In this document: positions 11,510-22,974 of the stretch, in pieces
Layout of the letters: the number at the start of each line of letters is the position of its first letter
How positions within the stretch are numbered: position 1 is the first letter of the stretch
Assembly: GCF_001540865.1 (NCBI RefSeq)
Contig: NC_033633.1
Coordinates: 3,884,158-3,948,157 of the forward strand
From: Ananas comosus
Lineage: Eukaryota; Streptophyta; Magnoliopsida; Poales; Bromeliaceae
Length of the DNA stretch: 64,000 bases
Direction of reading: 5' to 3'
Position numbers and translations under genes: made by a program
The notes under the pieces: model-generated
Database searches by the model: none
The model's input: only the letters and a program-made list of their open reading frames with translations
Told to the model about the DNA's origin: nothing

Positions 11510-14112
11510 GCCGAAAAAACTAGCAATTATATGTATGTATTTGTTGTACACAGAAATGAAATTTACTGATAAAAGTTTAGAGATATTATATGTTTTTGCA
11601 GTTACTAATGAAACTACTAACCAAACTTTTTTGAGCCGAAATCATATTGAAAACTTTAGTAATTAAGTCCATTAAGATAAACAATATTATCAAATTTTGA
11701 TAAGGAACAATTATCAAATAACTCAAATAAAATAAAATAAAATTTTAAGTAGAAAGATTAAAATTTTTGAAGGTCAGATAGTTATATCAAAGATTAAGTT
11801 ACAGTTTAAGTTTTATGCAATTCCACCTCAATGGTATATAACATAGATTTTGTACGTTGCAATGTTATTATCTGTGGCAGTATCTTAAACTTGTGAAAAC
11901 AAGAGAAGCAAAAGACTAACTAGAAACACAAGAGAAAACACTTAAAATCAAAAGGTTTTCAAATATATGAATGCATCGTTACAAATAAGCTCGCAAGCAA
12001 ATAACGATTGACGAGGAAACCTTGATGAATTGAAAACATAGAGACAACTTTGGCATTATATTTAACTTAATATTTAAGTTAAAAGGTAGAGACAGAAGAA
12101 GGTATTGCACAAAGTGACTCAAAGAACAAAGGCTAAAATTCAGAAGTTTCCCTTGTTTATGCTGAGAGAGATTAACATAATTTAAAAAAAAAACAAAAAA
12201 AAGGATTGAAAAGGATCGATAAGAAGTCAAAATTTATGGATCAGAATGGTATGCAATTGCAGATAACAATGTTATGCAACTAAGTAGTTGTCTCTGAAGT
12301 AAGTAAAACTTCTCGGGTAGAGCCGAATCCCTCATCAGGGTTCGGTGGCACTCACATATGTTCCAGGTCTTTTAGCTCAGCTCTATTTCAACTAGTTTCC
12401 TCCAATTATTTTATCTAGTCCTCTCAACAAGGTTTCATTCAATTCTTATCCATCTTAGACCAGATCTTTTAAATCGATTTTATCTTTAGTCTCGTGATCT
12501 TCAGTAGATTTGCCCCACATACTGAAAAAAAAAAAAAAAAAGAAAAGGAAAAGGAAAATCCTAGCATGTGTCAAAAAAGCATGTTAAGAACATAGTCCAA
12601 CATAAGATTTTGGACTGACCTCGACCCTTTAATAAAAAGTGTTGCTGCCAAAGGAAAGAAAGAAGGTTAAGTGGAATATGAAACAAGCACATCTAACACA
12701 GTTGCTGACGATGCCTGAAATTCATTTTAGACAATCGAACATCTTTAAATGACACGAGAGATAACAAGCCATTATACTGAAATTGAAGGTGCCTTGGATC
12801 AAGGAAATCAGGAGGACTCTGGAGTTGACGTGGAAAAAATGAAACAAAAAAAAAAAAAAGAAGAAAAGGTGGAGGGTCGATCATAGCATCAACACAAAAC
12901 TGCAGCTGCAGGCAATTAGAACTAGCATACATGTATAAAGTACTAGTTAACTATGGTTTTGGAGGAATAAAAATATATCCTGGAAATGATAACAGCAAAG
13001 TATAATCAACAAATAAGTACTCTGTACCCCAACATCAGGAGAGGTAAATAGGACATAGAAATATAACTTTTCAAGGGATGGAGCACTTGAAGTTAGGCTA
13101 TGCTGGATAGGTTTACAAGTGATGAAGCAAGTTCTAATGGTTTAACGTCGCCAACTTCACAAAAAGATGAGACCAGAAGCACGGTGGATAGAAATGTCAG
13201 CGAATAATCAAATTAGCATGGAAACACAAAAGCATGGACAGTCGATTTTTAATCAACCAGCCGGGCAGTTGCACAGAAAAGGCATCTAAGACACAAAGCA
13301 AAGTATTCTGAAATAGTCGATGAAAATGTGTGATAAATAAGAACTGCACTAGAAGAAAGAAGTTAATAAAACGAATACACAGAAATTTGGAAGAACTAAT
13401 CAAGATATAAGAAGATGGGAATAATATCAATTAGAAACTGCTTGAGGTTGAAAACATGGGACTACCGAGCTCGAATTTATTTGCACCGGAAAGATGAAAC
13501 GAATAAAGAAGAGTAAACAGAAAATAAAATGATCATAGAAATATTAAAACCGAAGAATAACATTTAATCACACCAAACTGGACAGATATATAGCTTCTTA
13601 CACATCACTACGTTTAGAAGCCCAAACAAACAGAAAGTAATACTTCCTATTCCTAGGAGTATCAACTTACCTACTGCTGCCTCTGCCTAAGCAACTTAAT
13701 CCAAGTAATTTAACCATTAATAGGACTTCTACCGAAGAAAAATACTGAACGAAATGGAATACCAGACCCCCTCGAACTCGCAACCAGATGTTCTATATGA
13801 GAGTAATATTCTATAAGACATCCTATGCAGTTACTAAAAATTGTGTTCAAAACCAAATTATTCAGCTACAAACACTGCTAGACATCTACCGCATATAGTC
13901 CTATAGAAGTTTAATCATTCTCACAAAGAACTATGCTGTTTATGATAATTAGCAAAAGCCTTATCATGGAGTGAAGTAGCAACCTTGAAATCTCTGTTCT
14001 TGCACCAGCTTCCAAATCCATCATTTTCTTACCATGCCTCTGGGAGTGCTGCCATAATTGCAATATCCCCAGAAGACACTTCAGTCACTTCTGATTATAT
14101 CTTTGGAACTAT
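11510..14112. other. Long intergenic stretch, no gene confirmed
   Basis: Sequence of intermediate composition with no frame that resembles a known family. On the minus strand near 14022-14057 there is a short frame beginning MAALPEA followed by a good donor-like ATG/GTAAGA, but I found no matching downstream exon. The base composition differs from the pure AT repeats, so intronic or untranslated DNA is possible. Confidence 0.35.
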
Positions 14113-14654
14113 CAGCGGTAGCAATTCGCGTTAACGTGTCGTCAACAGGTCGTGTCAAGTTATAGGCATAAAAGACGAACTGTAATATTTGAGATTTTGA
14201 AATTTGAATTCTGAATTTGAGTTTGAATTTAATTTTCGTTTATATAACTTTTATATATATATATATATGGTGGCAGAGAGAGAAGGATTTTGTCGCGAAT
14301 CGGCAACCGATTCTGGCGAAACAAAATCGTAGGTTTGACGGTCTGGCAGTGCCGGAAGTGCTGGTGCGATCTGTTCGTAAATTCGACGAACCGATCGTCC
14401 GAAATAGCACGTTGTTCGAGGAAGGGTCGATATGGCATATTGTGTTTTTCCGTGATAGACCCAATATTTTATGTATCGAATCGAGTGGGATCACAAGTGG
14501 AGGTGCGTTCGCGGGTTTTACGCGTGCCCTGAAGGACTCGAGTTGGAATTTCAATTTTTCAGGGGATTTTCTGCAATTATACTTTCATGTATGTATTTGG
14601 CATCTAGGGTTTTCATCTCCTAACTCCTAACCCTAACCCTAACCTTCCCATCTC

Positions 14655-15113
14655 CCCCGAGCCCTAGCCGCCTCCCCTCCCTTCTCCGACAATGCCGCGC
14701 ACACCCCCGGCCGCCCGCAATCCTTCTCCGGCCGATGAACCCGCAGCCACCACCTCCCCCCCTCTCTCTCGCAGGCACTGCAGCGATCTCGGGGCTGTTT
14801 CTGGCAGTGGCGGCTCCGCCTCCTCACAGCGCCGCCGCCTCCCTCTGGTCTTGGGGGACGTGCCGCCNCCCATCTCCCCCGAGCCCTAGCCGCCTCCCCT
14901 CCCTTCTCCGACAATGCCGCGCACACCCCCGGCCGCCCGCAATCCTTCTCCGGCCGATGAACCAGCAGCCCCCGTCGCCGCCCAGCACCGCCGCAGGCAC
15001 TGCAGCGATCTCGGGGCTGTTTCTGGCAGTGGCGGCTCCGCCTCCTCACAGCGCCGCCGCCTCCCTCTGGTCTTGGGGGACGTGCCGCCACCGCTCCTTG
15101 CCTTCCCGGCCGC
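14655..15113. repeat. ~228-bp tandem duplication inside the LTR
   Basis: A GC-rich block beginning CATCTCCCCCGAGCCCTAGC occurs twice head to tail (about 14650-14870 and 14871-15100). The copies differ mainly around 14745 and 14965. An ambiguous base (n) lies at 14868, exactly at the junction, so the copy number there may be an assembly product. The frames read through it are not genes. Confidence 0.8.
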
Positions 15114-17555
15114 CGCCTTAGCCTGGGAGACCATCCAGGCCGAGCCCTAACTCGGGTGGACCGAGCTCCTCCCAACGCCGCCGCCGCCGCCCAAGGTGAG
15201 CACTGTGACCCTTTTGTCCTCCGCACACATCCTTGGGCCGCGCGTGCGCCGCCGTGCCGCCAGCAGCTGGCTGGAGTTAGGTGCTCCCTACCTTGCCCGA
15301 AATAGGGTGGTTTTAGCCCTAGTCCCTGTTCCGGCTATCCGAGGACCTCCCGACTCTCCGAAAGGTGAGCACGGTGACCTAGAGTCGTCGCCGATCATCG
15401 TGCTCACCTCGGTTTATGTCGAAGAGGCCGCCGCTTGCTGTTATTGCGTTGTCACTCCCGAAGCCTTTATACGTTTGCTTTAATCTTGGCCCCGGGGCGC
15501 TTCTCGGCTGTTTTTCTTGCCCCGAACAGCGAGCACGGGCTTCACTACATCGAGACCTATCCACTGGTGCCCTCGGTTGGTCTCGCAGACGCGCAGTATT
15601 CTCTATCAGCCCTATTTAATGCATATTTTAGCTTTAATCGCTATATATCTCTTGTTTAGGGGCCTTTATGTAATTGTGACAGCAGGGGCTGTCTTGGGCA
15701 GCGTGAGACCACTTGGTGTGACCCTCTAGACTGATTGTCCAAGTTTCCGATACCCTCGCGGAATCAATTTTGATTCCGAAGCGTTTTCGGACAAAATCGT
15801 CGGCGGAACGCGATGATCGTTGTGGGGTCCACTTACTATTAGTGTTAGCACCCCAAGTTTGTCACGGAGCCTCATTAGCTGGCTACACTCGCTATCTCGA
15901 GTTTCCGAAGACGACAAGTGAGCGACGGAGGGTTCCGATGCCGAAAACGGCATTTTCGAAAACCTGGAACCGCACTAAATGCGTTATTTTATGTCTATAT
16001 TCTTTGGTCTTGTGGTTGCTGTTCGAACACCTATGTTGGTGCGTTTCGGGACAGCGGGTGACTAGAATTGTACTATGATACCTTCTGAAACACTCTGTGG
16101 CAATCGGAAGTATTTCGGTGGGCTTTTTGGAACTGTCGGCAGTTCCGGGGTTGTGTTTAGTGTTTTTTGAGTCGACTTAGTGGATCTTGACTTGGTGGGC
16201 CTTTCGTAGGTCTAGTCAACGTCCCAGCACGCCTTGAGTGTTAGACACTGCTACGATTGCAGATGGGTGCTTCGATCCGGAGTCGGTACAGTGGTACTAG
16301 CTCGGTGATCTTCTTCCCTTACACTTTTCCGTTGCTTTTGCATACTATTGATGAGCATTACACTACTAGACTTTCGGTTTATTTACTCTACTTCTGCTCG
16401 TTCACATATTAGTAGTGGAGAGGTGTTGGATCATTGCATGATCTCTATCTGTGGGACCTGATTGGTCGGTGTTGGTCGGTTCGCCGATCTGGTGATCAAG
16501 TTTGGACAAGTGTTGGTTATTGATTTACTCTCAGCTTTTTGTTGTCTTGTTGACCATTGAGCATTTTGTGTCGATCGTCACAGCTCATGTAGCATATCAC
16601 GTACACCAGCGGTTTGGCCACCGTGTGGGTGTTCTTTTCCGAAAAAGTGATCGTCTTCTCAACCCATGAGCCCCTACAAGATGCTAGCTGGGGTTTTATG
16701 CCGGTGGGTGAGCATACTGTAGCACTGTCTACTGTCTTTAGACCTACATGGCGAGGTATTTGGATATCAATTTTTCATACAGTCGATGCACATATTTATT
16801 GCTTACAGTAGCGGTAGGTGATCACTGTTGTTCATACCTTTACTTCTTTATCCTCTACTGTACATGAGTATCTATCTATCTCTGTTGTATTTCTCTCGCC
16901 AGTGAGTACACTCACCTTCGTCGGCTTGCGGTACACACTGGGAGACCCTTGTTGGTTTCTCACCCCCCCCTTTCAGATGATCTCGGTAGTGGGAGTCGGG
17001 ACGGTGCGTGAGGTGCGGTAGCTAGCGAGCTTTAGAGGTCCCGACCTATCTACATCGGTTATGGTTATCTTGACTTTGACCTGTTCCATTTATTGTTCAT
17101 AAATTAGAAATTATGGTTCAGTTATTTGCTTGTGTGATTGTCGATTTATGAATAATCCTTGTTGTGAATGATCTTTTAGTTACAAGTATTTGGAATGGTG
17201 ATTCTTTTGAGATTCCCGGTGATATAGTATCTTTATTTTATGATATGTGGTTTTCTACCCCTCGAGATAGTCAGCTTTTTCAAATATGAGTTTCCGTGTG
17301 GGAGACTGTTTTCAAATGACCTTACGGCTTTATTGACTCTTAGTATTTCAAAATGAAGTTTCCAGGAGAGAAACACTTGTAAATGATAGCATTGACTGTT
17401 GTAATGTGCATTTGCATCATCCTTCGCCTAAGGAGTGCCTAGAGCATGCATCATCTCAAGGATTGCTAGCTGATTGGTTATATCGTGAGCATCTGCATTG
17501 TAATTTTTGATTGTGTATTTGAATGTTAGTGTTACAACAATTCTTGTAGTGGTAC

Positions 17556-17612
17556 GCCGTACAAATACAGGAAAGACTGTCCTGGTGGACAGGAAAAAAC
17601 CTGTATTTGTGG
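17556..17612 (+). terminator. Hairpin near 3' end of the LTR
   Basis: ACAAATACAGG and CCTGTATTTGT pair as an 11-bp stem, with a second inner pairing (CTGTCC with GGACAG) in the loop. A structured element close to an LTR 3' end may act in RNA 3' processing; that role is inferred, only the pairing is seen. Confidence 0.5.
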
Positions 17613-18228
17613 CGGGTCTATTCTGTCCCGTGACAAGTTTGTATTTCAAAAAATAAAATAAAATAAAGAGGCATTTTCCACTGGTTTTACTTTCGAACTA
17701 GTCTTTTCTTCGAAAAAGCTTTACAAAAGAAGCCCCGGGGCGTGACACGAACACAACCCAAATCTAATTCATTTAGTAACTAGGTCAAAACCCAAAACCA
17801 AAACTCGACCCATTTAGCAAGCGGGTTAAGTAGGTCAAACCGTGTAACCCATTTTTTCATGCAAATTATTTTCTTTAATATAGTAATTCAACTTATATAA
17901 GTCTAGAAGGAAAGCTTAACAACTATTAAAACCTTAAATTATTATAATTAAGATGTGTCACATATGCGTACATGTATTATAACATAATTCTATAAATTTT
18001 TATATATTTTGTATTAAGAAATTCTAGGTTTAATATTAAACGGGTCGTGAACAGGTCAAACGGGTTATGCAGGTTAACCCCCATACGAACTATCTAATAA
18101 AACAGATTAAGCCGGCCGACCAGTTTCTAACCCAATCCCATTTAACCCAAACCCAAACCCGCTAAATTCGTATCGGGTTGTATCGGAATACGTAGGCCGC
18201 GTTGAAAATTGCCACCACTAGGAACTAC

Positions 18229-18793
18229 AATGCCATGATTATCACTAAACCATAAAACTGCAATTCAAATTGGAAACCAGGTTACCAAACAAGAAATTTA
18301 CACAATCAGGATAAAGAATCGAGCAAGACAAGAAAGAGTCAAAGAAACATCGCCAACAGCCATAAAAGGTGAAGGAAAATCAGAATTTGTTGAGGAAATT
18401 TACAAAACTCTTGCAGAACCTTTGCGACTGGTCAGTCTCCATACGAAACCAAAAAAAAAAAAAAAAAAACGAAACAAGACAAATCGAATCCTGACGTATA
18501 AGAACAGCATACTGAGCATCCGCATAACACACCAGCATCCACATTTGTGATCCAAAACTACGTCAATGTTTACAAACAATAATTTAGAGAATTGCCTGAA
18601 CTTAACAAGAGAAAGTACCCAAATCAGTTCCAATCCCAAGACCCCAATTTCAAAAGTTATCAGAATCGGCTCAGTCGGAAACAAAGAAGATCCTATCCAA
18701 GATGCATCAGAGAACAACACACCGAACTGACATCGAAATAAGCCAAACTACATCAAGATACGCAGGTCCATCACAAGCCATGGAATTCCTAAA
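18229..18793 (-). other. Probable 3' untranslated region of the SF3b p14 gene
   Basis: This lies directly downstream of the stop codon of the minus-strand splicing-factor gene. It contains a 106-codon frame (18400-18720) rich in F, V and L and a 19-base A run at 18451-18469 (T on the transcript), with no family resemblance. A transcript 3' end in this stretch is plausible but no poly(A) signal could be singled out. Confidence 0.35.
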
Positions 18794-19159
18794 TTAGAAT
18801 TTTCTTTCGTACTTCTCCTGCATGCGGGCGATCTCGTCCTCCTTCTTGCGCTGGTCGACCTTCTTGGACATCTTGGCCTGCTGGTAGTAGAGGACGATGA
18901 GGTAGCGGTTGGCGACGTTGAAGCCGGAGAGGTGGTCGACGGCGGTCTTGGCGTCGTAGATGTCCTCGTAGACGACGAAGGCGGTGCCGCGCGTGTCCTT
19001 GCTGGTGCCCACCCGGATCTGCCGGATCGCGCCGTACTTGCCGAAGATGTCGTACATCTCCTCGCTCGAGATGTTGAACGGCAGGTTCCGCACGTACAGC
19101 ACCCGGTTCACCTCCGGGGGCAGCCGCGCGTTCCCCTTCCGAAGGCTCATCGCCGCCAT
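18794..19159 (-). CDS. SF3B14: Splicing factor 3B subunit 6 (p14)-like protein, 121 aa
   Basis: The product is the small SF3b subunit of the U2 snRNP, which lies near the branch-point adenosine and binds SF3B1 in the nuclear spliceosome. A single RRM covers residues about 18-95: RNP2 is LYVRNL near residue 22 and RNP1 is RGTAFVVYE near residue 57. It is followed by the family-typical [10 protein letters not shown] and a charged helix. The frame is complete from ATG to TAA with no intron. The body is close to the plant consensus, but the tail ends EKYERKF, whereas plant orthologues I know end roughly GVSTKDK, so the last residues differ. A first-class match to a functional gene; an intronless retrocopy cannot be excluded. 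High GC in the coding part contrasts with AT-rich flanks. Confidence 0.93.
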   Translation of the reverse strand: MAAMSLRKGNARLPPEVNRVLYVRNLPFNISSEEMYDIFGKYGAIRQIRVGTSKDTRGTAFVVYEDIYDAKTAVDHLSGFNVANRYLIVLYYQQAKMSKKVDQRKKEDEIARMQEKYERKF

Positions 19160-19394
19160 GCCTGATGCCTGATCGGTCGGTTCGCCACGCGCCTGACGGA
19201 AATCAAAACCAAAACTCTATCTAGGGTTTGTTTGGGCACTTGTTTCTATTGTATTGTACATATGAATAGTCAGACGCAGAGAGCCAGAGAGTCGGTTATC
19301 CGGAGATTCGGCTCGGAGTCGGATCTACAAGTGGTGATCTTGACCCGAATCCATTAGGTCCAACTGACCCGATTTGTATAAAGGTAGCATACCA

Positions 19395-22300
19395 TCTATA
19401 CATCTATACAATCTTACACTTCTATTCAGCCACGTGGCATCTCCTCATTGCCTCTCATTGCCCCTTCTTTTGCTCTAGATCCAACGGTCTACAACAGTCC
19501 TCTAGAAATCCAAAGGTGCTCGAAACATACCCTTTCCCTTTTCCAAGAGGCGCTCAATCTGCACCGTCCATTTTGTTCATCGGATGGCTCCCTTCCCCCT
19601 CCCCTCCGCGCGTTCCTTGCACGTGCCTCCTCTGATACCCGAAGCGCCGCTCTCTCTCTCTCTCTCTCTCTCACCACCTCTCTCTTTCTCTCCTCTCTCC
19701 CCTCTATCCTCTCCTCTCTCCCCTCCTCCGATGCCTGAGCTGTCCATCGTTAGACATCATGATTAGGTCTCCTACACCTACCCTACTTGGCCGATCCAAT
19801 CGTTCAGGTTGCTACGCTTGCAGATCCAATGGTCGCTGTTACCTCCTCTCTCCCCCCGTCGCCGGTGCTACTCTTTACTATCTTCTCTCTCTTCTCCGTC
19901 TTCCTCTGAGGGCTTTGCCAGCCCACTGATTCGACAGCAACAATAGGATAGCTAATTTTTTCTTGATTTTTTGAATATACTGAGAGAGATGGTGGAGGTT
20001 GCTTAAAGTCTTCCTCTTTTCTTCTCTTCTGACCTTCTATAGCTTTTATATAAATAGGCTAACCTTTTCAGAACAGTACAGATTGTTTCTGAACACAAAT
20101 ATAAAGGTGGGATAAAGGTATTTTGAAGCATAAAAGATAAAAATTGGCATTTTATTATTACATAGTTGTTAATCTCCTACACACCGTCACTTTTCTACAG
20201 TCCCGCACACCATAACTTTTCTACAGTCTGTTGTTTTTTAGGTGCCTATAAAATTCCACCTTTCTAAGGGTATTTTCCTGATTTTTACTGATTTTTCGTT
20301 TTTTTTATTTTTGAATATATTAAGAGGCATTGTCATTATTATTTTATTTTTATAATTTTTCTTGATCTTTCATTGATTTTTTTTTAATTACCGGTGGTTT
20401 TTTAAAGTTTTTTTTATTTAGGCCCTATTGATATGCAAGTGAGAAAAAAATGGCTTTGTCGTTGCCGAGCAATTTTTTTAAATTGCCGGTGGCTTTTTAA
20501 AATATTTTTTAAGACCCTTTTGATATGCAAGTGAGGACAAAAAATTTAGCTTTATCATTTCCATGCAGGTTTGGACGGCCGCTTGCGGGCAACTGCTCTT
20601 GGCGCCTCCTTTGGTGCTTCATTCGTCCCTTTTCACAGGGACGATCGTACATGCTGACTTTAATTATTTTGTGCTTATTTCTATAATCTATACCAGATAA
20701 CTTTGACTGTTTATATTATTTATTTATTTATTTTGTCTGCATGTTCTTGGCATTTTTAAAAAATTGCGATGATGGTGATGTTACCTAGCAACAAGGAGAT
20801 TGGGCCCTGCACATTTGGTTGGTGCAGTTACACCTCGGTTAGTGTTCGGTTAGCAGTTAGCCGCTTATCCCTGCTCTTTTGTCATATTCCCGTTTACTGT
20901 TCATTCTTGGTTTTTTTTTTTTCTCTTTATTATTTTTTTTCGCTGTGTGTTCTAATTAATATCTTCTTTTCTTTTTTTCTGGTTTAATGGAATTTATTTA
21001 TTCTGCGCCTTTTTTTCCCTTTCTTTTTTTCGCTACATTCCTTTTGTTGGTTTTTCCTGGCGGTTATGATATGCCGTGGGGTTAAAAAATAAAAAAAAAA
21101 CTAGGTTTGGCGCAACCAATGCGTTTGGCCTGCCATGCTATTGAATATTTTCGAATTAATTTGAAATTAAAGCCCTTGATGTCGATAATGTGTGTTTTGG
21201 GATTTCGCTGTACATGTTTTTGTCTATTTACAGCTTTCCTACTTTCAGAATATTTTTTTTTCCAAATTGCACAGCTGCAGATTTGCTGTGGGTATCTACA
21301 AACCAGGGCCGGTGCAATTGACGAGTTTGGATGGCCCGTGCGCGGGCAACCGCTCCCAGTTGTGGTTCATGGCCAATATTGCATGGAAATTGGACATATA
21401 TTCGGTGGCCATTGTTCGTTTGCCGCTTTAACAGTCAGTCTTTTTTTTTCACTATGACATGTCTTACAATCCCACACAATCTGAGCCTATTTACTTTAAT
21501 TGGCACCCGTACTTCCAATGTAGAATCTGCCTGCTTCTTTCTTTTCGATTCTGCATTTGCATTTCTTTATTTTCCTGGTCTTCGCAGCTGTTTTTTTTTT
21601 TGTTCTCTTTAGCATATATATGTTGTTACACTCTCTTCTTTTATTCCTTGTTGCATGCATTTGTTTTTTCAATTTGATTCCTTAGTTTTTCATCGAGCTG
21701 CCAGTGCGTGCCCAGGCCATAAACAACATCTTCATTGTTTTATAAATAGCAACTTTAGTGTTTTTTTCCCTCCTTTTTCAACTCGCAATTTGATTCCTTG
21801 GCTTTTCACCGCACTGCCGGTGCCCGAGCAAAACATAAACAGCATCTTTATTGTTTGAGTTGTTTGTGGCACCCATACTTCCTTGGTTTTTTCGCCGTGC
21901 TGCCAGTGCGTGGCCAAAACATAAACAGCATCTTCTTTGGTTTATACATAGCAACTTTAGAGTTTTATTTCCTACTTTTACAACTTCAATATTGTATTTC
22001 ATACATTATTTACTATACTTATTGACTGTTTTTCTCTCTCTTTACCCTTCCCCCTTCCGTTTTGCTCTTTCCCTATTGCATCTTTGTTTGCTTCTGGAGC
22101 TGCCAGTATGTCGAAAGTGCATCTTTCCTATGTTAGGTTGCTCCGTGAAATATGTGAACAACTTCAGGTGGATATGCCGCAGTTCGTCGTGACAGTAGAT
22201 GCTGAAAAAAAATTCTTAGCTTATGCCGCAGTTCGTCGTTTTGTTATCCACTATCTAACTATTTTAAACATGTCTCCATGTAGTTAAATATAATTAATAA

Positions 22301-22475
22301 CAATTCTACTTACATTTTCTTTATTCTATTATTTATTTTGTAAGCACTTTGTTATTCGCTTAAATTATTATATCAGTTCTACTTATATTTACTTTCTGAT
22401 TTTTGTTTTAATAAAAAAATTAGATACACTAACCATTATTTGGTTATCCGCCGCGAAGCGCGGGTCCTTTACTAG
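19395..22475 (+). mobile_element. Non-autonomous Helitron, ~3.08 kb
   Basis: The 5' end is A/TCTATACATCTATAC with the host A at 19394. The 3' end has a hairpin (CCGCG-aag-CGCGG, 22451-22463) followed 8 bases later by CTAG, with host T at 22476; this is the canonical Helitron layout with insertion between A and T. No Rep/helicase frame is present. The interior is T-rich, with repeated GTTTGGAYGGCC..GCGGGCAAC words at 20570-20600 and 21325-21355. Several frames of 60-116 codons have no family resemblance; 22108-22287 (MSKVHLSYVRLLREICEQLQ) may be a captured exon piece of unknown origin. Confidence 0.85.
21675..22000. repeat. Diverged ~110-bp tandem units in the Helitron
   Basis: A unit containing GCTGCCAGTGCGTG, then ATAAACAGCATCTT and GCAACTTTAG occurs about three times with divergence. 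The overlapping 61-75 codon frames on both strands in this segment are translations of the repeat. Confidence 0.7.
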
Positions 22476-22504
22476 TTCATTTTAATTTTGACTGTCCCTG
22501 GCGC

Positions 22505-22640
22505 AAGCCACAAAAGACTTGGTAGTTAGTACCCAACGTCTAAAATTTAAATTCTAGTTGATTCACATTCCAACTAAGTTTATTTTTTTAAAAAAATAAA
22601 CGAAACGAGTAGTATGCTATCTTTTTCTTAAAACTTAGTT
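22505..22640 (+). mobile_element. Degenerate SINE copy
   Basis: Matches the SINE at 9482-9644 in order: GCGCAAG, TTGGTAGTTAGTA, AAATTCTAGTTGATTCACAT, AAACGAAACGAGTAGTATGCTATCT. The A-rich tail is interrupted and no target duplication was found. It abuts the right end of the Helitron. Confidence 0.6.
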
Positions 22641-22974
22641 TCACATGCTTCGAACTTGAAATCTCTGATACAAGCAAGTTTTAATATAGAAACAACCGAG
22701 ATATAAGTCACAATATAAAAGAGTTTTTTTAAAAAAAAAAGAAATAGTATTATTTGTATACTATATTTAGCCCTAGAAATAATTGAATACAATCTCGGTA
22801 GGAATATTCAATAGATGTTAAATCTTATTACCATTTAATATGTTAAGTTAATTCTCAAAATAAACTTGATAAAAAAATAAAAAAACTTAACCTATAAGCG
22901 ACACAAGATTTAAGTATATAAACTAACAAACCAATTGAAAAATTTTTGCTTAGTTGGATATAGTTTTCTACACA
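22641..22974. other. AT-rich intergenic DNA, nothing seen
   Basis: No coding or structured feature is recognisable; short A runs only. Confidence 0.5.

Larger units (their letters stand above)
14181..17747 (+). mobile_element. Solo LTR, ~3.57 kb
   Basis: The segment starts TGTAATATTTGAG and ends GGGGCGTGACA, so it has TG..CA ends. It is flanked by a perfect 5-bp duplication, cgaac (14176-14180 and 17748-17752). No gag or pol frame and no internal direct LTR pair is present, so a solo LTR left by recombination is the simplest reading. Strand is inferred from the ending GGCGTGACA and from a hairpin near the 3' end. At 14628-14645 there are two and a half CCCTAA units, too few to mean a telomere. 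Confidence 0.75.
14113..18220. mobile_element. hAT-like element split by a solo LTR
   Basis: The left end CAGCGGTAGCAATT and right end AATTGCCACCACTA are inverted termini. They are flanked by ggaactat (14105-14112) and ggaactac (18221-18228), matching at 7 of 8. Removing the LTR at 14181-17747 and one copy of its 5-bp duplication leaves a non-coding hAT element of about 540 bp. Its interior carries AACCCGTTTGACC-like words in both orientations. The hAT insertion must predate the LTR. Confidence 0.7.

Noticed and set aside
14022..14057. Possible minus-strand first exon (MAALPEA.. then GTAAGA donor)
   Set aside because: Only about eight codons, no matching downstream exon and no family resemblance.
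14628..14645. CCCTAA repeats suggesting telomeric sequence
   Set aside because: Only two and a half units, inside an LTR; no array.
14639..15226. 195-codon minus-strand frame
   Set aside because: Reads through a tandem duplication inside a solo LTR across an ambiguous base; composition is driven by GC-rich repeats.
18400..18720. 106-codon minus-strand frame downstream of the SF3b gene
   Set aside because: Poly-F from an A run and no family match; more likely 3' untranslated sequence.
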